Below are positions 19,076-28,804 of a DNA stretch of 64,000 nt, one piece after another; within the stretch, counting starts at the first letter, position 1; each line of letters starts with the position of its first letter. The notes below the pieces were generated by a model, which ran no database searches, was not told the origin of the DNA, and saw nothing but the letters and a program-made list of their open reading frames with translations. The stretch is from Rhizobium sp. RU20A (GTDB lineage Bacteria; Pseudomonadota; Alphaproteobacteria; Rhizobiales; Rhizobiaceae). Location: the NCBI RefSeq assembly GCF_900155885.1, contig NZ_FTMB01000001.1, forward strand, positions 1 through 64,000. The letters run 5' to 3'. The translations under genes were made by a program, and so were the position numbers.

Positions 19076-19256
19076 GGATCACCCCACCCGCCGCTTTGCG
19101 GCGACCTCCCCCTCAAGGGGAGGTGGGGTCGCCGCGGCAAGTGCCGCACCAACTCGCCCGGCCCTGAGAGTGAGGGAGAGAGAGACGGCACTCGCGGCAT
19201 CCTCCCACCCGCCCCTTGAGGGGGCGGGTCGGCGCTGGCGCCGGGGTGGGGTGACC
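19076..19256. repeat. Mosaic of palindromic elements between tex and the epimerase
   Basis: Two strong hairpins: ACCTCCCC (19104-19111) / GGGGAGGT (19117-19124), and CCCGCCCC (19208-19215) / GGGGCGGG (19221-19228). They are bracketed by inverted copies of a CACCCCACCC-type sequence near 19080 and a GGGGTGGGGTG sequence near 19243. The unit resembles the short RIME-type mosaic elements of rhizobia. The 363-base gap holds no supportable gene. Confidence 0.7.
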
Positions 19257-19374
19257 TTTGGGCACGACGTCAGATGTTAAACACGACGTTCGGCATGGCA
19301 CCCTTGTCCAAATCCCGCAACGCTTCGAGAGGGCTCAGGCGCGGCGGACTCCGCACCCCGACACCATCTGCCCT

Positions 19375-20385
19375 CTACAGCCTCAACTCCCCGCGATGCG
19401 CCTCATACCACTCCACAAACGCCCGGATCCCCGTCTCCAGTCCCGTCTCCGGCTTGCGGCCCGTCAGCGCCACAAGGAGATCCGGCGCCGCAAAGGTGCG
19501 CGGCACGTCGCCGGTCTGCATGGGCAGCATCTTGCGCAGCGCCGGGCGGCCCATGATGCGCTCGATGGTCTCGACGAAATCGAGAAGGCCCACCGGCTGG
19601 CCGCCGCCGATATTGACGAGGCGGAACGGGCCCTGGGTCGAGAGCGTGTCGATCTCGGGAACGCGGGTCTCTTCCGTGGGCAGGATGGCGGAGAGGTCGA
19701 TGATGGAGGTGACGAGGTCGTCGATATAGGTGAAGTCGCGGCTCATCTTGCCCTCACCGTAGATCTCGATCTCGGTGCCCTCGATCATCGCTTTCACGAA
19801 TTTGAAGAGCGCCATGTCCGGCCGGCCCCAGGGGCCGTAGACGGTGAAGAAGCGAAAAGCGGTCGTGGGGATGCGGTAGATGTGAGCGTAGGAATGCGCC
19901 ATCATCTCCATGCTCTTCTTCGTCGCGGCATAAAAGGTCAGCGGCTCGTCGGCCTTGTCGCTTTCGCGGAAGGGGATCGAGGGGCTGGCGCCGTAGATGG
20001 ACGAGGTGGAGGCGAGCAGCAGGTGCCCGGCGCCGACATCGCGCACGGCATCCAGAATGTGCCAGGAGCCGACCAGATTGGCCGTCAGGTATGATTTCGG
20101 ATTTTCGATGCTGTAGCGCACACCGGCCTGGGCGGCGAGATGCACCACGACGTCGGGCTTGAAGTCCTTCATCGCGCCGTGGACGGCGGAAAAATCCTCC
20201 AGCATCGCTTCGACGAAACGGAAGCGCGGAAACTGTGCCAACGCTGCATTGCGCCCGTGCTTCAGGTGGAGATTGTAATAATCCGTCATCCCGTCGAAGC
20301 CGAGCACGTCATGCCCGTTTTCGAGCAGGGTGCGGGCGAGGTGAAAGCCGATGAAGCCGGCGGTTCCGGTGATGAAGTAGCGCAT
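19375..20385 (-). CDS. NAD-dependent sugar epimerase, UDP-glucuronate 4-epimerase-like
   Basis: 336 residues of the extended short-chain dehydrogenase family. The NAD-binding motif is TGTAGFIG near the N-terminus, and the catalytic Ser/Tyr/Lys set lies in [10 protein letters not shown] and [10 protein letters not shown]. The pattern [16 protein letters not shown] and the [10 protein letters not shown] segment resemble rhizobial LspL-type UDP-glucuronate epimerases that supply UDP-galacturonate for lipopolysaccharide. Start ATG 20385 has GGAAAGG upstream. No other polysaccharide genes are nearby, so the substrate call is family-based. Confidence 0.88.
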   Translation of the reverse strand: MRYFITGTAGFIGFHLARTLLENGHDVLGFDGMTDYYNLHLKHGRNAALAQFPRFRFVEAMLEDFSAVHGAMKDFKPDVVVHLAAQAGVRYSIENPKSYLTANLVGSWHILDAVRDVGAGHLLLASTSSIYGASPSIPFRESDKADEPLTFYAATKKSMEMMAHSYAHIYRIPTTAFRFFTVYGPWGRPDMALFKFVKAMIEGTEIEIYGEGKMSRDFTYIDDLVTSIIDLSAILPTEETRVPEIDTLSTQGPFRLVNIGGGQPVGLLDFVETIERIMGRPALRKMLPMQTGDVPRTFAAPDLLVALTGRKPETGLETGIRAFVEWYEAHRGELRL

Positions 20386-20554
20386 GGGGTCTGCCTTTCC
20401 TTGCCTCTCCGGTATCGGCTCGGCTGCGAATTGCAAGGGCGTCGGCGCTTTGAAATCGGCTTTTTACCCCAAACACGCTTGATTTGCCAGTATGCAGCCG
20501 CCGGATCGGTCAATTGACCGTTCCGCCCGGCGGCGAGCTGCGCTAGGAACGGCC

Positions 20555-21322
20555 ATGCAATGGACCGAAGACGCCATCATTCTGGGAGTGCGCCGGCACG
20601 GCGAAAGCTCTGTCATTGCCGAGGTGATGACGCCGCGGCGGGGCCGGCATCTGGGGCTGGTGCGCGGCGGCCGTTCGCGCGCCCTGCAGCCGGTGCTGCA
20701 ACCCGGAAATGCGGTCGAGGTCACCTGGCGCGCCCGCATCGAGGATCATCTCGGCGAGTTCCGGATCGAGCCGGTGCGCCTGCGCGCAGCAAGGCTGATG
20801 GAGACGGCAACCGCCGTCAACGGCGTGCAGGCCATGGCCGCCCTGCTGCGGCTGCTGCCCGAGCGCGATCCGCATCCGCACCTTTATGAGGCGCTGGACG
20901 TCATTCTCGACCATCTCGATGATGCCGCTGCCGCGGGCGAGCTCTTCGTGCGCTTCGAGCTGGCGCTTCTCAACGACCTCGGCTTCGGCCTCGATCTGAC
21001 CGAATGTGCCGCCACCGGCATCCGCACCGACCTCGCCTTCGTCTCGCCGAAGAGCGGGCGTGCCGTCTCGCGCGCTGCCGGCCGGCCCTATGCGGACCGA
21101 ATGCTGGCGCTCCCGGGCTTTCTGACCCCCGGCACCAGCACCGCCGCCGACGAGGCCTCGCTTGCCGCCGCCTTCCGCCTCACGGCCTTCTTCCTGGCCC
21201 GCCATGTCTACGAGCCGCGCGGCCTTGCCGCATCGGATGCCCGTGAAGGCTTCGTGCGCGCGGCTCTCAAGGCGCTGCGCCGCGAGACAGAGACGGACCC
21301 AACGGACCCGGACGCGGCCTGA
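20555..21322 (+). CDS. recO: DNA repair protein RecO
   Basis: 255 residues. RecO loads RecA with RecF/RecR and anneals single strands. The N-terminal OB-fold reads [20 protein letters not shown], then [14 protein letters not shown]; the helical C-terminal part contains [13 protein letters not shown] and [17 protein letters not shown]. The start is supported by TAGGAAC. It is normally the neighbour of era in rhizobia but here is separated from it by a block of unrelated genes. Confidence 0.93.
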   Translation: MQWTEDAIILGVRRHGESSVIAEVMTPRRGRHLGLVRGGRSRALQPVLQPGNAVEVTWRARIEDHLGEFRIEPVRLRAARLMETATAVNGVQAMAALLRLLPERDPHPHLYEALDVILDHLDDAAAAGELFVRFELALLNDLGFGLDLTECAATGIRTDLAFVSPKSGRAVSRAAGRPYADRMLALPGFLTPGTSTAADEASLAAAFRLTAFFLARHVYEPRGLAASDAREGFVRAALKALRRETETDPTDPDAA

Positions 21323-21485
21323 GGAGGGCGTGCCCCCGCCATCCACGCGCGCAATACCGGCTCGATCGGCGCCGAGGGGTTGGATCAAGGCGGAAAAGGA
21401 ATATGTTGTCCACGACTTGGCTGACGTGCGGGGTGGAAGGAAGCCTCTCGCCACCCCGTGGTGCCAAGGGTTTGCCTGCCCGCCT

Positions 21486-24485
21486 GTGGAGCCGTTCTTG
21501 CTGATTGTCGTTGCGCTCATCGCCCTTGCCGCTGCTCTGACCGCCCTGTCCCGCGTCCGGTCGCTGACCGGAGAGGTGCAGGGTCTGCGACAGGAGCTGG
21601 AGGCCTTGCGCGAGGCGCAAGGGGCGTTCCCGGCTCCGGCGGTAACGGCCTTGCCTCTCGAAGAGGAACAGGTAACGGCACCCACGGCAAGCGAGAGTGC
21701 ACCGCCCGCTGCCATCACTGATGACGCGCCGGCAGACACCCCACCGCAAACGCCGCCCGGCATTGCCACGGCCGAGGGCGACATTGCCCGTCTGCCGTCG
21801 CGCCTGCGGCCGACGGACGCCGAGATTGGCGACCTCATCTTTGCCGGCATCGGCGCGCCTGCCGCGACATCCTCCGCAAATGTGGCAGCCGACCAGGAAG
21901 CCGTCGAGCGCGCCGCGCGCGGCGAGCCTTTGCGGCGCAGCGAAGCGGCCGCCCTGGATGCGCCGCAGCCGCGCGCCACGGCGACGCTTGAAAGCACGCT
22001 TGGTGCCCGCTGGGCCGTCTGGGTCGGCGGCTTCGCGCTGGCGCTCGGCGGCATCTTCATGGTCAAATATTCCATCGATGCGGGGCTGCTGAGCCCGGCC
22101 GTGCGGTTGACGCTCGCTGCGCTCTTCGGTCTCGTGCTGATGGCGGCCGGCGAGATCGTGCGCCGACGCGCCGTGCCGGCCATCGCATCCGAATACGAAA
22201 ATGCCATGATCCCCGGCATCCTCACGGCCGCCGGCGCCGTCACGCTTTTTGCGGTCGCCTACGCCGCCTACGGCATGTATGGCTTCATCGGACCGGGGAC
22301 GACCTTTGCGGCGCTCGCCGCCGTCTCCTTCCTGACGCTGGCGCTGTCGCTGCTGCACGGACAGGCGCTGGCCGGGCTCGGCCTTGTCGCGGCCATGGCG
22401 ACGCCGCTGCTGGTCACCAGCGAACACCCCTCGGCCGCCATTCTGTTCAGCTACCTCTCCGTGACCCTCGTGGCGGCGCTCGCCGCCAGCCGCCTGCGGC
22501 GCTGGACGGTGGCCCCCGCCATCGCCAATCTCGGCATGGGCCTGTGGGCGCTCTTCTATCTCGCCGTGGCCGAGCCGGTGGACCCGCTCCTGGTCAGCCT
22601 GCCGTTGCTGCTCGTCGTCGCCGCCATGGCCTTCCTCTGGCCGGGCGCGGCTGCGGAGGAGGACATTCCCGAAGCCGCATCCTCGACCGGCCGGGCCCGC
22701 ACACGCTCTGCCGGCGAAAGGCTCTTCGCTCCCGCCTTTGCCGCCGTCACGATCACGGCGACGCTCGCCGTCCTGCTCCCGGCGCTCTTCATCGCTGGCC
22801 TCGCCGAAGCCGGCGGCTTCGATGCCGGAGAGTGGCTGGCGCGCTCCGGCGCCGCTCTCGCCGCCTTTGCGGCGCTGACAACGGCCTTGGCCATGGCCGG
22901 CGCGCTTCGTCCGGGTCTTGCACCGGCAGCGCCCGCAGCACTGGTCGCTGCCATCGGCGGCATGACGGTGCTGACCTCGGCCGGCCTGTTGCAGATCGTC
23001 ATGGCCGCCCTCTTTGACACCATTCCCGGCGTGGTTCTGGCGCTGGGACCTGCGCCGAAGGTCGTGATCTCCACAGGCATGGCCCTGTCGGTCGTCTTCC
23101 TCTTCATCGGCGCCCTCGTGCAGCGCCGTTTCGCCGGGAGCCGGCCGGATTTTGCCACGCTCTGGGCGGTGCTGATGGCGCTTGCGCCGGCAATCGTCAC
23201 CACGCTCACCTTCGTGGCGGTCGGCGCCTTCGCCGTCGACTGGACCCACGGCCTCTTCGCGCTCGCCGCCGCCGCCGTGCTCGTCGCGGTCGCAGAGTTG
23301 CGCTCGCGCATCGGCGGCAAGGGCACGGATACGGCCGTCTTTTGGCTGATCGCCGGCAGCGCCTATCTCGTCATCCTGGCGCTGCATGCCCTGACGGATG
23401 GGCTCGCCACCACGCTCGGCCTTGCCCTTGCCGGCGCGCTCTTTGTCGCCGGTACCCGGCTGAGGGCCTGGCGGGCGCTGCCCTGGGCCATGGTCGCCGC
23501 CACGCTTTCCGTTGCCGTCCGTATCGCCATCGAGCCCACCATCGTCGGGCCGGAACACCTCTCCACGACACCGGTCTTCAACCCGTTGCTGGCCGGCTAC
23601 GGCATTCCCGCCCTGCTGCTGATGCTGGCCGCCTTCGAGCTGCGCCGCTGGCCGGATCTGCGTGCCATGCAGGTCATCCAGGCGCTCGCCAGCCTCTTCG
23701 TGCTGCTCACCATCGCCATCCTTGTGCGCCATGCCTTGTCCGGCGGCGTGCTCGACAGCCGCGCCCCGACACTCGGCGAACAGTCGATCTATACGCTGCT
23801 CGCCATCGGCGCATCGGCCGTCTTCCTGCGGCTCGACCTCAAGGCGCCGAGCCCGGTGTTCCGCATCGGCGGCATGCTGGTCGGCGTGCTCTCCATGCTC
23901 GGCGTCCTCTCGGCTCACCTCTTCGCGCTCAATCCCTATTTCACGGGCGAGCGCCTTGGCAGCCTGCCGGTTCTCGACCTGCTCTTCATCGGCTACCTCC
24001 TGCCGGCGGCGGGCTATGTGTTCCTCGCCCGCGAGGCGCGGGGCCGTCGGCCGCAGCCCTATGTTGCCGCGCTCGCCGTCACTGGCGGCGTGCTGGCCTT
24101 CACCTGGGCGACGCTCACGGTGCGCCGTTTCTGGCAGGGCGAAACCATCGCCGACTGGAAAGGCATCCTCGAAGGCGAGATGTACACCTATTCGCTCGTC
24201 TGGCTGCTGCTCGGCGTGCTCCTGCTGCTCGCCGGGATCAAGTGGCGCTCGCGTGCCGTACGCATCGCCTCTGCCGTCCTCGTCTTCCTCTCGGTCGCCA
24301 AGGTCTTCCTGTTCGACATGGCCCAGCTTGAAGGCTTCCTCCGGGCCCTGTCCTTCATCGGCCTCGGCGTCGTGCTGATCGGCATCGGCCTCTTCTACCA
24401 GCGGATTCTCTCGCGTATGTCGGATGAGCAACCCGCCGCCCTGCCGGCCGATTCGGCTGAGGAACAGAAGAATGCAGATGCCTGA
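21486..24485 (+). CDS. Very large DUF2339 integral membrane protein
   Basis: 999 residues from the GTG at 21486 (VEPFLLIVVALIAL). An in-frame extension to 21162 runs through the recO 3' end and is rejected. One N-terminal helix is followed by a short coiled coil (GEVQGLRQELEALREAQ), a Pro/Ala-rich linker to about 170, and then more than twenty hydrophobic segments beginning ARWAVWVGGFALALGGIFMV. This is the DUF2339 layout. The function of the family is not established. No strong ribosome site precedes the GTG. The stop overlaps the next gene's start by 14 bases. Confidence 0.85.
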   Translation: MEPFLLIVVALIALAAALTALSRVRSLTGEVQGLRQELEALREAQGAFPAPAVTALPLEEEQVTAPTASESAPPAAITDDAPADTPPQTPPGIATAEGDIARLPSRLRPTDAEIGDLIFAGIGAPAATSSANVAADQEAVERAARGEPLRRSEAAALDAPQPRATATLESTLGARWAVWVGGFALALGGIFMVKYSIDAGLLSPAVRLTLAALFGLVLMAAGEIVRRRAVPAIASEYENAMIPGILTAAGAVTLFAVAYAAYGMYGFIGPGTTFAALAAVSFLTLALSLLHGQALAGLGLVAAMATPLLVTSEHPSAAILFSYLSVTLVAALAASRLRRWTVAPAIANLGMGLWALFYLAVAEPVDPLLVSLPLLLVVAAMAFLWPGAAAEEDIPEAASSTGRARTRSAGERLFAPAFAAVTITATLAVLLPALFIAGLAEAGGFDAGEWLARSGAALAAFAALTTALAMAGALRPGLAPAAPAALVAAIGGMTVLTSAGLLQIVMAALFDTIPGVVLALGPAPKVVISTGMALSVVFLFIGALVQRRFAGSRPDFATLWAVLMALAPAIVTTLTFVAVGAFAVDWTHGLFALAAAAVLVAVAELRSRIGGKGTDTAVFWLIAGSAYLVILALHALTDGLATTLGLALAGALFVAGTRLRAWRALPWAMVAATLSVAVRIAIEPTIVGPEHLSTTPVFNPLLAGYGIPALLLMLAAFELRRWPDLRAMQVIQALASLFVLLTIAILVRHALSGGVLDSRAPTLGEQSIYTLLAIGASAVFLRLDLKAPSPVFRIGGMLVGVLSMLGVLSAHLFALNPYFTGERLGSLPVLDLLFIGYLLPAAGYVFLAREARGRRPQPYVAALAVTGGVLAFTWATLTVRRFWQGETIADWKGILEGEMYTYSLVWLLLGVLLLLAGIKWRSRAVRIASAVLVFLSVAKVFLFDMAQLEGFLRALSFIGLGVVLIGIGLFYQRILSRMSDEQPAALPADSAEEQKNADA

Positions 24486-25140
24486 TCCGCGCCTGAAGGC
24501 GCTCGCCGCCGCCTTCGCGCCGGAACATGAGCTGGCCGCCCAGCTTCTCCCGCTCGTCATCGTCAGCGATGATGGATCGCACGATGCCGCCCATCTCATC
24601 CGCGTGTGGAAGAATGTGCTGCGCATCCGGCGCGGGGAGGGCGGCAATGTGCGTGTGCTTGCCGCCGCGACCCTCCTGCATGATTGCGTGGCGGTGGAGA
24701 AGAATGCGCCGAACCGCGCCGATGCCTCGCGCCTTGCCGCCGAGCGCGCCTATGAGGTCCTCGATCAGCTTGGCTGGCGCAGTTCGGACATGATGGCGGT
24801 GGCCCATGCCGTCCTCGCCCACAGCTTTTCCGCCGGCATCCCGCCCGAAACGCTGGAAGCGAAGATCCTGCAGGATGCCGACCGGCTGGATGCGCTCGGC
24901 ATGGTCGGCGCCGCCCGCTGCTTCTACATTGCCGGCCGTTTCGGCAGCGGTCTTTATGATCCGCTTGATCCCATGGCCCGCGCCCGTCCGCTGGACGACA
25001 AGGCCTTCGCGCTCGATCATTTCGAAACCAAGCTCTTCAAGCTGGCGGACGGCTTCCAGACCGGCACGGGCCGCAAGCTGGCGCAGGAACGCCACGAGCG
25101 CCTCGGCCTTATCCGCGAGCTGCTGCTCGACGAAATCTGA
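24472..25140 (+). CDS. HD-domain phosphohydrolase (YedJ-like)
   Basis: 222 residues. The HD metal site is visible as SHDAAHLIRVWKN (first His), LLHDCVAVEKN (His-Asp) and ILQDADRLDALG (final Asp). The overall pattern is that of the YedJ-type predicted phosphohydrolases; the substrate is unknown. The start at 24472 follows GAGGAA and lies inside the last codons of the DUF2339 gene, implying coupling. An ATG at 24478 is the alternative start. Confidence 0.88.
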   Translation: MQMPDPRLKALAAAFAPEHELAAQLLPLVIVSDDGSHDAAHLIRVWKNVLRIRRGEGGNVRVLAAATLLHDCVAVEKNAPNRADASRLAAERAYEVLDQLGWRSSDMMAVAHAVLAHSFSAGIPPETLEAKILQDADRLDALGMVGAARCFYIAGRFGSGLYDPLDPMARARPLDDKAFALDHFETKLFKLADGFQTGTGRKLAQERHERLGLIRELLLDEI

Positions 25141-25215
25141 TGCCGGATCAGCCGCTTGGCGGCTTTTACGGAATCGGAATGCCATGCTGTTGAATCCGTT
25201 TGTGAGGAGCGCGCG

Positions 25216-26061
25216 ATGAAGGTCCAGGGTCTCAACATTCATCCGCTGAAAAGCGCCCGTGCCATCCCGCTCGACAGCGTCGACTGCCGCCTCGACGGCT
25301 TTACCTATGACCGCCGCTTCCTGTTGACCGAACCGGACGGCGCCGCCATCACCCAGCGCGAGCTCCAGACGCTGGCGCAGGTCACCGCAACGCCGGTGCC
25401 GAGCGGCGTCCATCTGACCCTTGCCGAAAAGAGCCTGACGGCGCTGTTCGAACCCGCGCGCCGCCGTTCGGTCTCCGTCTGGGGAACAGCGATCGACGCG
25501 GCGCTCGCCACCGATGCCGCCAACGAAACACTCTCTGGCTGGTTCGGGCGCCCGGTCTTGCTCGCCCATATGGATGCCTTGGCGCGGCGCGGCGTGAACG
25601 ATCCCGGCGCGGGGCCCCAGGCCGCTGTCGGCTTTGCCGACGAGTACCCGATCCTCGTGACCACCACCGCGTCGCTCGCCGACCTCAATGCCACGCTGAC
25701 GCAGAAGGGCCAGCCGCCGGTCGGCATGGATCGCTTCCGCACCAACATTCTCATCGAGAACGACACGCCCTGGGACGAGGATGTCTGGGAAGCAATCGAG
25801 ATCGGCGGTTTGCGCTTCGATCTCCTCAAGCCCTGCACGCGCTGCATCATGACCACGCAGGACCAGATGACCGGCGAGCGCACCGGCGGAAATCCCATCG
25901 AGGGCCTTGCCGTCAAGCGCATGTCTGCCGACCGCCGGGTGCCCGGCGTGCTCTTCGGCTGGAATGCCGTGGTGCGCGGCGAGGGGCGCCTTGCCGTCGG
26001 CGACAGCGTCACCGTGCTCTCCCGTCGCGCGGAACGCTGGCCAATGAAGGTCCGCGCCTGA
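25216..26061 (+). CDS. MOSC-domain protein (YcbX-like)
   Basis: 281 residues with an N-terminal MOSC beta-barrel (MKVQGLNIHPLKSARAI, typical of YcbX/mARC relatives) and a C-terminal MOSC domain. The likely molybdenum-ligand cysteine lies in LLKPCTRCIMTTQD. Relatives reduce N-hydroxylated compounds with molybdenum cofactor. Unlike E. coli YcbX, no C-terminal 2Fe-2S ferredoxin domain is present, so an external electron donor would be needed. GAGGAG seven bases upstream supports the start. Confidence 0.9.
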   Translation: MKVQGLNIHPLKSARAIPLDSVDCRLDGFTYDRRFLLTEPDGAAITQRELQTLAQVTATPVPSGVHLTLAEKSLTALFEPARRRSVSVWGTAIDAALATDAANETLSGWFGRPVLLAHMDALARRGVNDPGAGPQAAVGFADEYPILVTTTASLADLNATLTQKGQPPVGMDRFRTNILIENDTPWDEDVWEAIEIGGLRFDLLKPCTRCIMTTQDQMTGERTGGNPIEGLAVKRMSADRRVPGVLFGWNAVVRGEGRLAVGDSVTVLSRRAERWPMKVRA

Positions 26062-26239
26062 TCGACCTGCCGGTTCTTCCATCGACAACCGCGATGGAAG
26101 GGCAGGGAATCGATCAATCGGCGTGAACTCTCGCTCAATTTATTTGGTTTTATCGGAGCGTCGGTCGCCGCTATCCTTGGCGCCAGGGAATTCCGGCGCG
26201 ACGACCATGCGGGCCGCACCCGCCCGTCGGAGATTCGCC

Positions 26240-27481
26240 ATGTCGCTTTCATCCCCCGCCAGCCGCCCGCTTGCCGGCAATCCCGCCGCTTTGCCCTGGC
26301 TTATCATTGCCGCCGGCTCCGTCGTTGCCCTGCTGACCTTTGGGCCGCGCTCGGCCATGGGCTTCTTCCAACTTCCCCTGCTGCAGGAGACCGGCTGGGA
26401 TCGCACCACCTTCGGCCTTGCCATGGCGATCCAGAATCTGTGCTGGGGCCTCGGCCAGCCCGTCTTCGGCGCGATCGCCGACCGGTTCGGCACCTGGCGC
26501 GTGCTGCTGCTGGCCGGTGTGCTCTATGCCAGCGGCCTCGCGTTGATGTCGGTCGGCGAGGCGCCCGTGACGCTTTATATCGGCGGCGGGGTGCTGGTGG
26601 GCCTTGGGGTCGGCGCCGGATCCTTCGGCATCGTGCTCTCGGCATTTGCTCGCAACGTGGCGCCCGAGCGCCGCTCTTTTGCCTTCGGCATCGGCACGGC
26701 GGCGGGGTCGGCCGGCATGTTTCTCTTCGCTCCGCTCTCGCAGGCGCTCATATCCGCCTATGGCTGGTCGGACAGCCTTCTGGTGCTCGCCGCCCTCATG
26801 TTGCTCGTGCCCATCGTCGCGATACCGCTCCGGGGCAATGCCGGTTCCGGCAGCCAGAAACAGGCGGTCTACAAGCAGTCGATTGCCGAGGCGCTCAAGG
26901 AGGCCTTCGGCCACAAGAGCTATCTCCTGCTCGTGTCCGGCTTCTTCGTCTGCGGCTATCAGGTCGCCTTCATCACCGCGCATTTCCCGGCCTATATTCG
27001 CGACATCGGCATCGACGCGCGCTATGCCGTGATGGCGCTTGCGCTGATCGGCTTTTTCAACATCATCGGCTCGCTCAGCGCGGGCATCATCGGCCAGCGC
27101 TACTCCAAGCCCTATTTCCTGTCGCTGATCTATATCGGTCGCTCCATCGCCGTCTCGGCCTTCCTGCTCCTGCCGCAGACGCCGACCTCCGTCATCGTCT
27201 TCGCCATCGTCATGGGCCTCCTGTGGCTCTCCACCGTGCCGCCGACCAACGGCCTTGTCGCCATCATGTTCGGCACCGGCCATCTCGGCCTGCTGGGCGG
27301 CATCGTCTTTTTGTCACACCAGGTCGGCTCGTTCCTTGGCGTGTGGATGGGCGGCTATCTCTACGATCATTTCGGTTCCTACGACCCCGTCTGGTGGATC
27401 GGCGTGGGCCTCGGCCTCTTCGCCGCGCTCGTCCACTGGCCGATCGAAGAACGCGCCGTTGCCCGTCCCGTGGCGGCCTGA
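26240..27481 (+). CDS. Major facilitator superfamily transporter
   Basis: 413 residues with about twelve hydrophobic segments, starting LPWLIIAAGSVVALLTFGPR. The loop after helix 2 reads GAIADRFGTWRVLLLAG, the MFS motif-A region. The pattern resembles the oxalate/formate antiporter-like branch, which includes monocarboxylate carriers, but the substrate cannot be assigned. Start ATG 26240 is preceded by CGGAGA; the longer frame from 26123 lacks a ribosome site. A hairpin and a terminator follow. Confidence 0.88.
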   Translation: MSLSSPASRPLAGNPAALPWLIIAAGSVVALLTFGPRSAMGFFQLPLLQETGWDRTTFGLAMAIQNLCWGLGQPVFGAIADRFGTWRVLLLAGVLYASGLALMSVGEAPVTLYIGGGVLVGLGVGAGSFGIVLSAFARNVAPERRSFAFGIGTAAGSAGMFLFAPLSQALISAYGWSDSLLVLAALMLLVPIVAIPLRGNAGSGSQKQAVYKQSIAEALKEAFGHKSYLLLVSGFFVCGYQVAFITAHFPAYIRDIGIDARYAVMALALIGFFNIIGSLSAGIIGQRYSKPYFLSLIYIGRSIAVSAFLLLPQTPTSVIVFAIVMGLLWLSTVPPTNGLVAIMFGTGHLGLLGGIVFLSHQVGSFLGVWMGGYLYDHFGSYDPVWWIGVGLGLFAALVHWPIEERAVARPVAA

Positions 27482-27577
27482 CGCACACGGCCTGCTGCCG
27501 GACGGCGCGAGCCCATCGTCGTCCGGCAAGATTTCGCAGTCTTGAATTCCGTCACAAAAGCTTCTAAATCCATGCCG

Positions 27578-27600
27578 CCGGCCAAGCCGGTTTTGTTTTT
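27578..27600 (+). terminator. Intrinsic terminator downstream of the MFS gene
   Basis: CCGGC (27578-27582) pairs with GCCGG (27586-27590) across CAA, followed by TTTTGTTTTT (27591-27600). A second, longer hairpin TGCCGGACG (27496-27504) / CGTCCGGCA (27520-27528) lies closer to the MFS stop. The T tract runs straight into the nadA promoter candidate. Confidence 0.75.
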
Positions 27601-27629
27601 GACCTTCTTTTGCTCATTTTGAGCATAAA
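27599..27629 (+). promoter_or_regulatory. nadA promoter candidate with palindromic operator
   Basis: A -35-like TTGACC (27599-27604) is followed after 17-19 bases by AT-rich AGCATAAA (27622-27629). Between and over the -10 lies a perfect inverted repeat TGCTCA (27611-27616) - TTT - TGAGCA (27620-27625). A repressor bound here would block RNA polymerase. The location fits regulation by the NadQ-like protein encoded at 33482-34441; that pairing is inferred from known regulation of nadABC in alphaproteobacteria. Confidence 0.65.
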
Positions 27630-27648
27630 GGTTTCGAGGAGGGGTGCC

Positions 27649-28725
27649 ATGAACATCAATGTCGGCCAGATCGCGCCTGCAAAGCCCGCTGAAGGCAGCG
27701 CCGCTGCCCGTTTCGGCATTCTGCAGCGCCCCGACCTCTCCTTCACGCCGGAGATCGCCCGCGAAACGGCGCCGCTCTACGAAAAGGTGAAAGACTTCAT
27801 CCCCGCCTTCGAATGGCCCGTCTATGCGCCCTATGTTCACGCCATCAACCGGCTGAAGAAGGAGCGCAACGCCGTCATCCTCGCCCACAATTACCAGACG
27901 CCCGACATCTTCCACTGCGTCGCGGATATTGCCGGCGATTCGCTGCAGCTTGCCCGTGACGCGACCAAGGTGGATGCCGAGATCATCATCCAGTGCGGCG
28001 TGCATTTCATGGCGGAGACCTCGAAGCTCCTCAACCCGGAAAAGACCGTGCTGATCCCCGACGGCAAGGCCGGCTGCTCGCTATCGGAGTCGATCACCGG
28101 CGCGGATGTGCGCCTGCTGAAGCAGCGTTATCCCGGCGTTCCCGTCGTCACCTACGTCAACACCTCCGCCGACGTGAAGGCGGAGACCGACATCTGCTGC
28201 ACCTCCGCCAACGTGCTCTCGGTCGTCGAAAGCCTGGAGAGCGACACGGTGCTCTGCATCCCCGACGAATATCTCGCCCTCAACGTCGCACGCCAGACGA
28301 AGAAAAAGATCCTGACCTGGAAGGGCCATTGCGAGGTGCACGAGCGCTTTACCGCCGAAGAACTGCTGGCCTACAAGGCAGCCCATCCCGGGCTCGAGAT
28401 CATTGGCCACCCCGAATGCCACCCGGACGTTATCGCCGTCTGCGATTTTGCCGGCTCGACCTCGGGCATGATCAATTATGTGCGCGACCACCGCCCCAAC
28501 CGTGTGCTGCTCGTCACCGAATGTTCGATGGCCTCCAACATTCAGGCGGAACTGCCCGATGTCGATTTCGTCAAGCCCTGCAACCTCTGCCCGCACATGA
28601 AGCGCATCACCCTGCCGAAGATCCTCGACAGCCTGCTCTTCATGACCGAGGAAGTGACCATCGATCCCGCCATCGCCGAGCGCGCCCGCGGGTCGGTGGA
28701 GCGGATGATCAACCTGAAGGTTTGA
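27649..28725 (+). CDS. nadA: Quinolinate synthase
   Basis: 358 residues from ATG 27649 behind GAGGAGG. NadA condenses iminoaspartate with dihydroxyacetone phosphate to quinolinate using a 4Fe-4S cluster. Cysteines are conserved in [26 protein letters not shown] and [14 protein letters not shown], and the substrate motif [11 protein letters not shown] is present. It is the first gene of nadA-nadB-nadC, with a 79-base gap to nadB, and carries a palindromic operator candidate in its promoter. Confidence 0.96.
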   Translation: MNINVGQIAPAKPAEGSAAARFGILQRPDLSFTPEIARETAPLYEKVKDFIPAFEWPVYAPYVHAINRLKKERNAVILAHNYQTPDIFHCVADIAGDSLQLARDATKVDAEIIIQCGVHFMAETSKLLNPEKTVLIPDGKAGCSLSESITGADVRLLKQRYPGVPVVTYVNTSADVKAETDICCTSANVLSVVESLESDTVLCIPDEYLALNVARQTKKKILTWKGHCEVHERFTAEELLAYKAAHPGLEIIGHPECHPDVIAVCDFAGSTSGMINYVRDHRPNRVLLVTECSMASNIQAELPDVDFVKPCNLCPHMKRITLPKILDSLLFMTEEVTIDPAIAERARGSVERMINLKV

Positions 28726-28804
28726 GCGCCAAAGGCCGGTGCCGCGTCGTCAGGCGCGAGGCGCCGGCAACGGTCCGGGGAGAGGGCCGGGGAAGGAAAG
28801 ACCA

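Noticed and set aside
19031-19301. Short frames within the palindromic cluster after tex
   Set aside because: They are translations of repeat DNA without start signals.
21267-24647. 1126-residue minus-strand frame opposite the DUF2339 gene
   Set aside because: Extremely rich in Gly, Arg, His, Asp and Gln with no domain, mirroring membrane-protein codons on the other strand; an antisense artefact.
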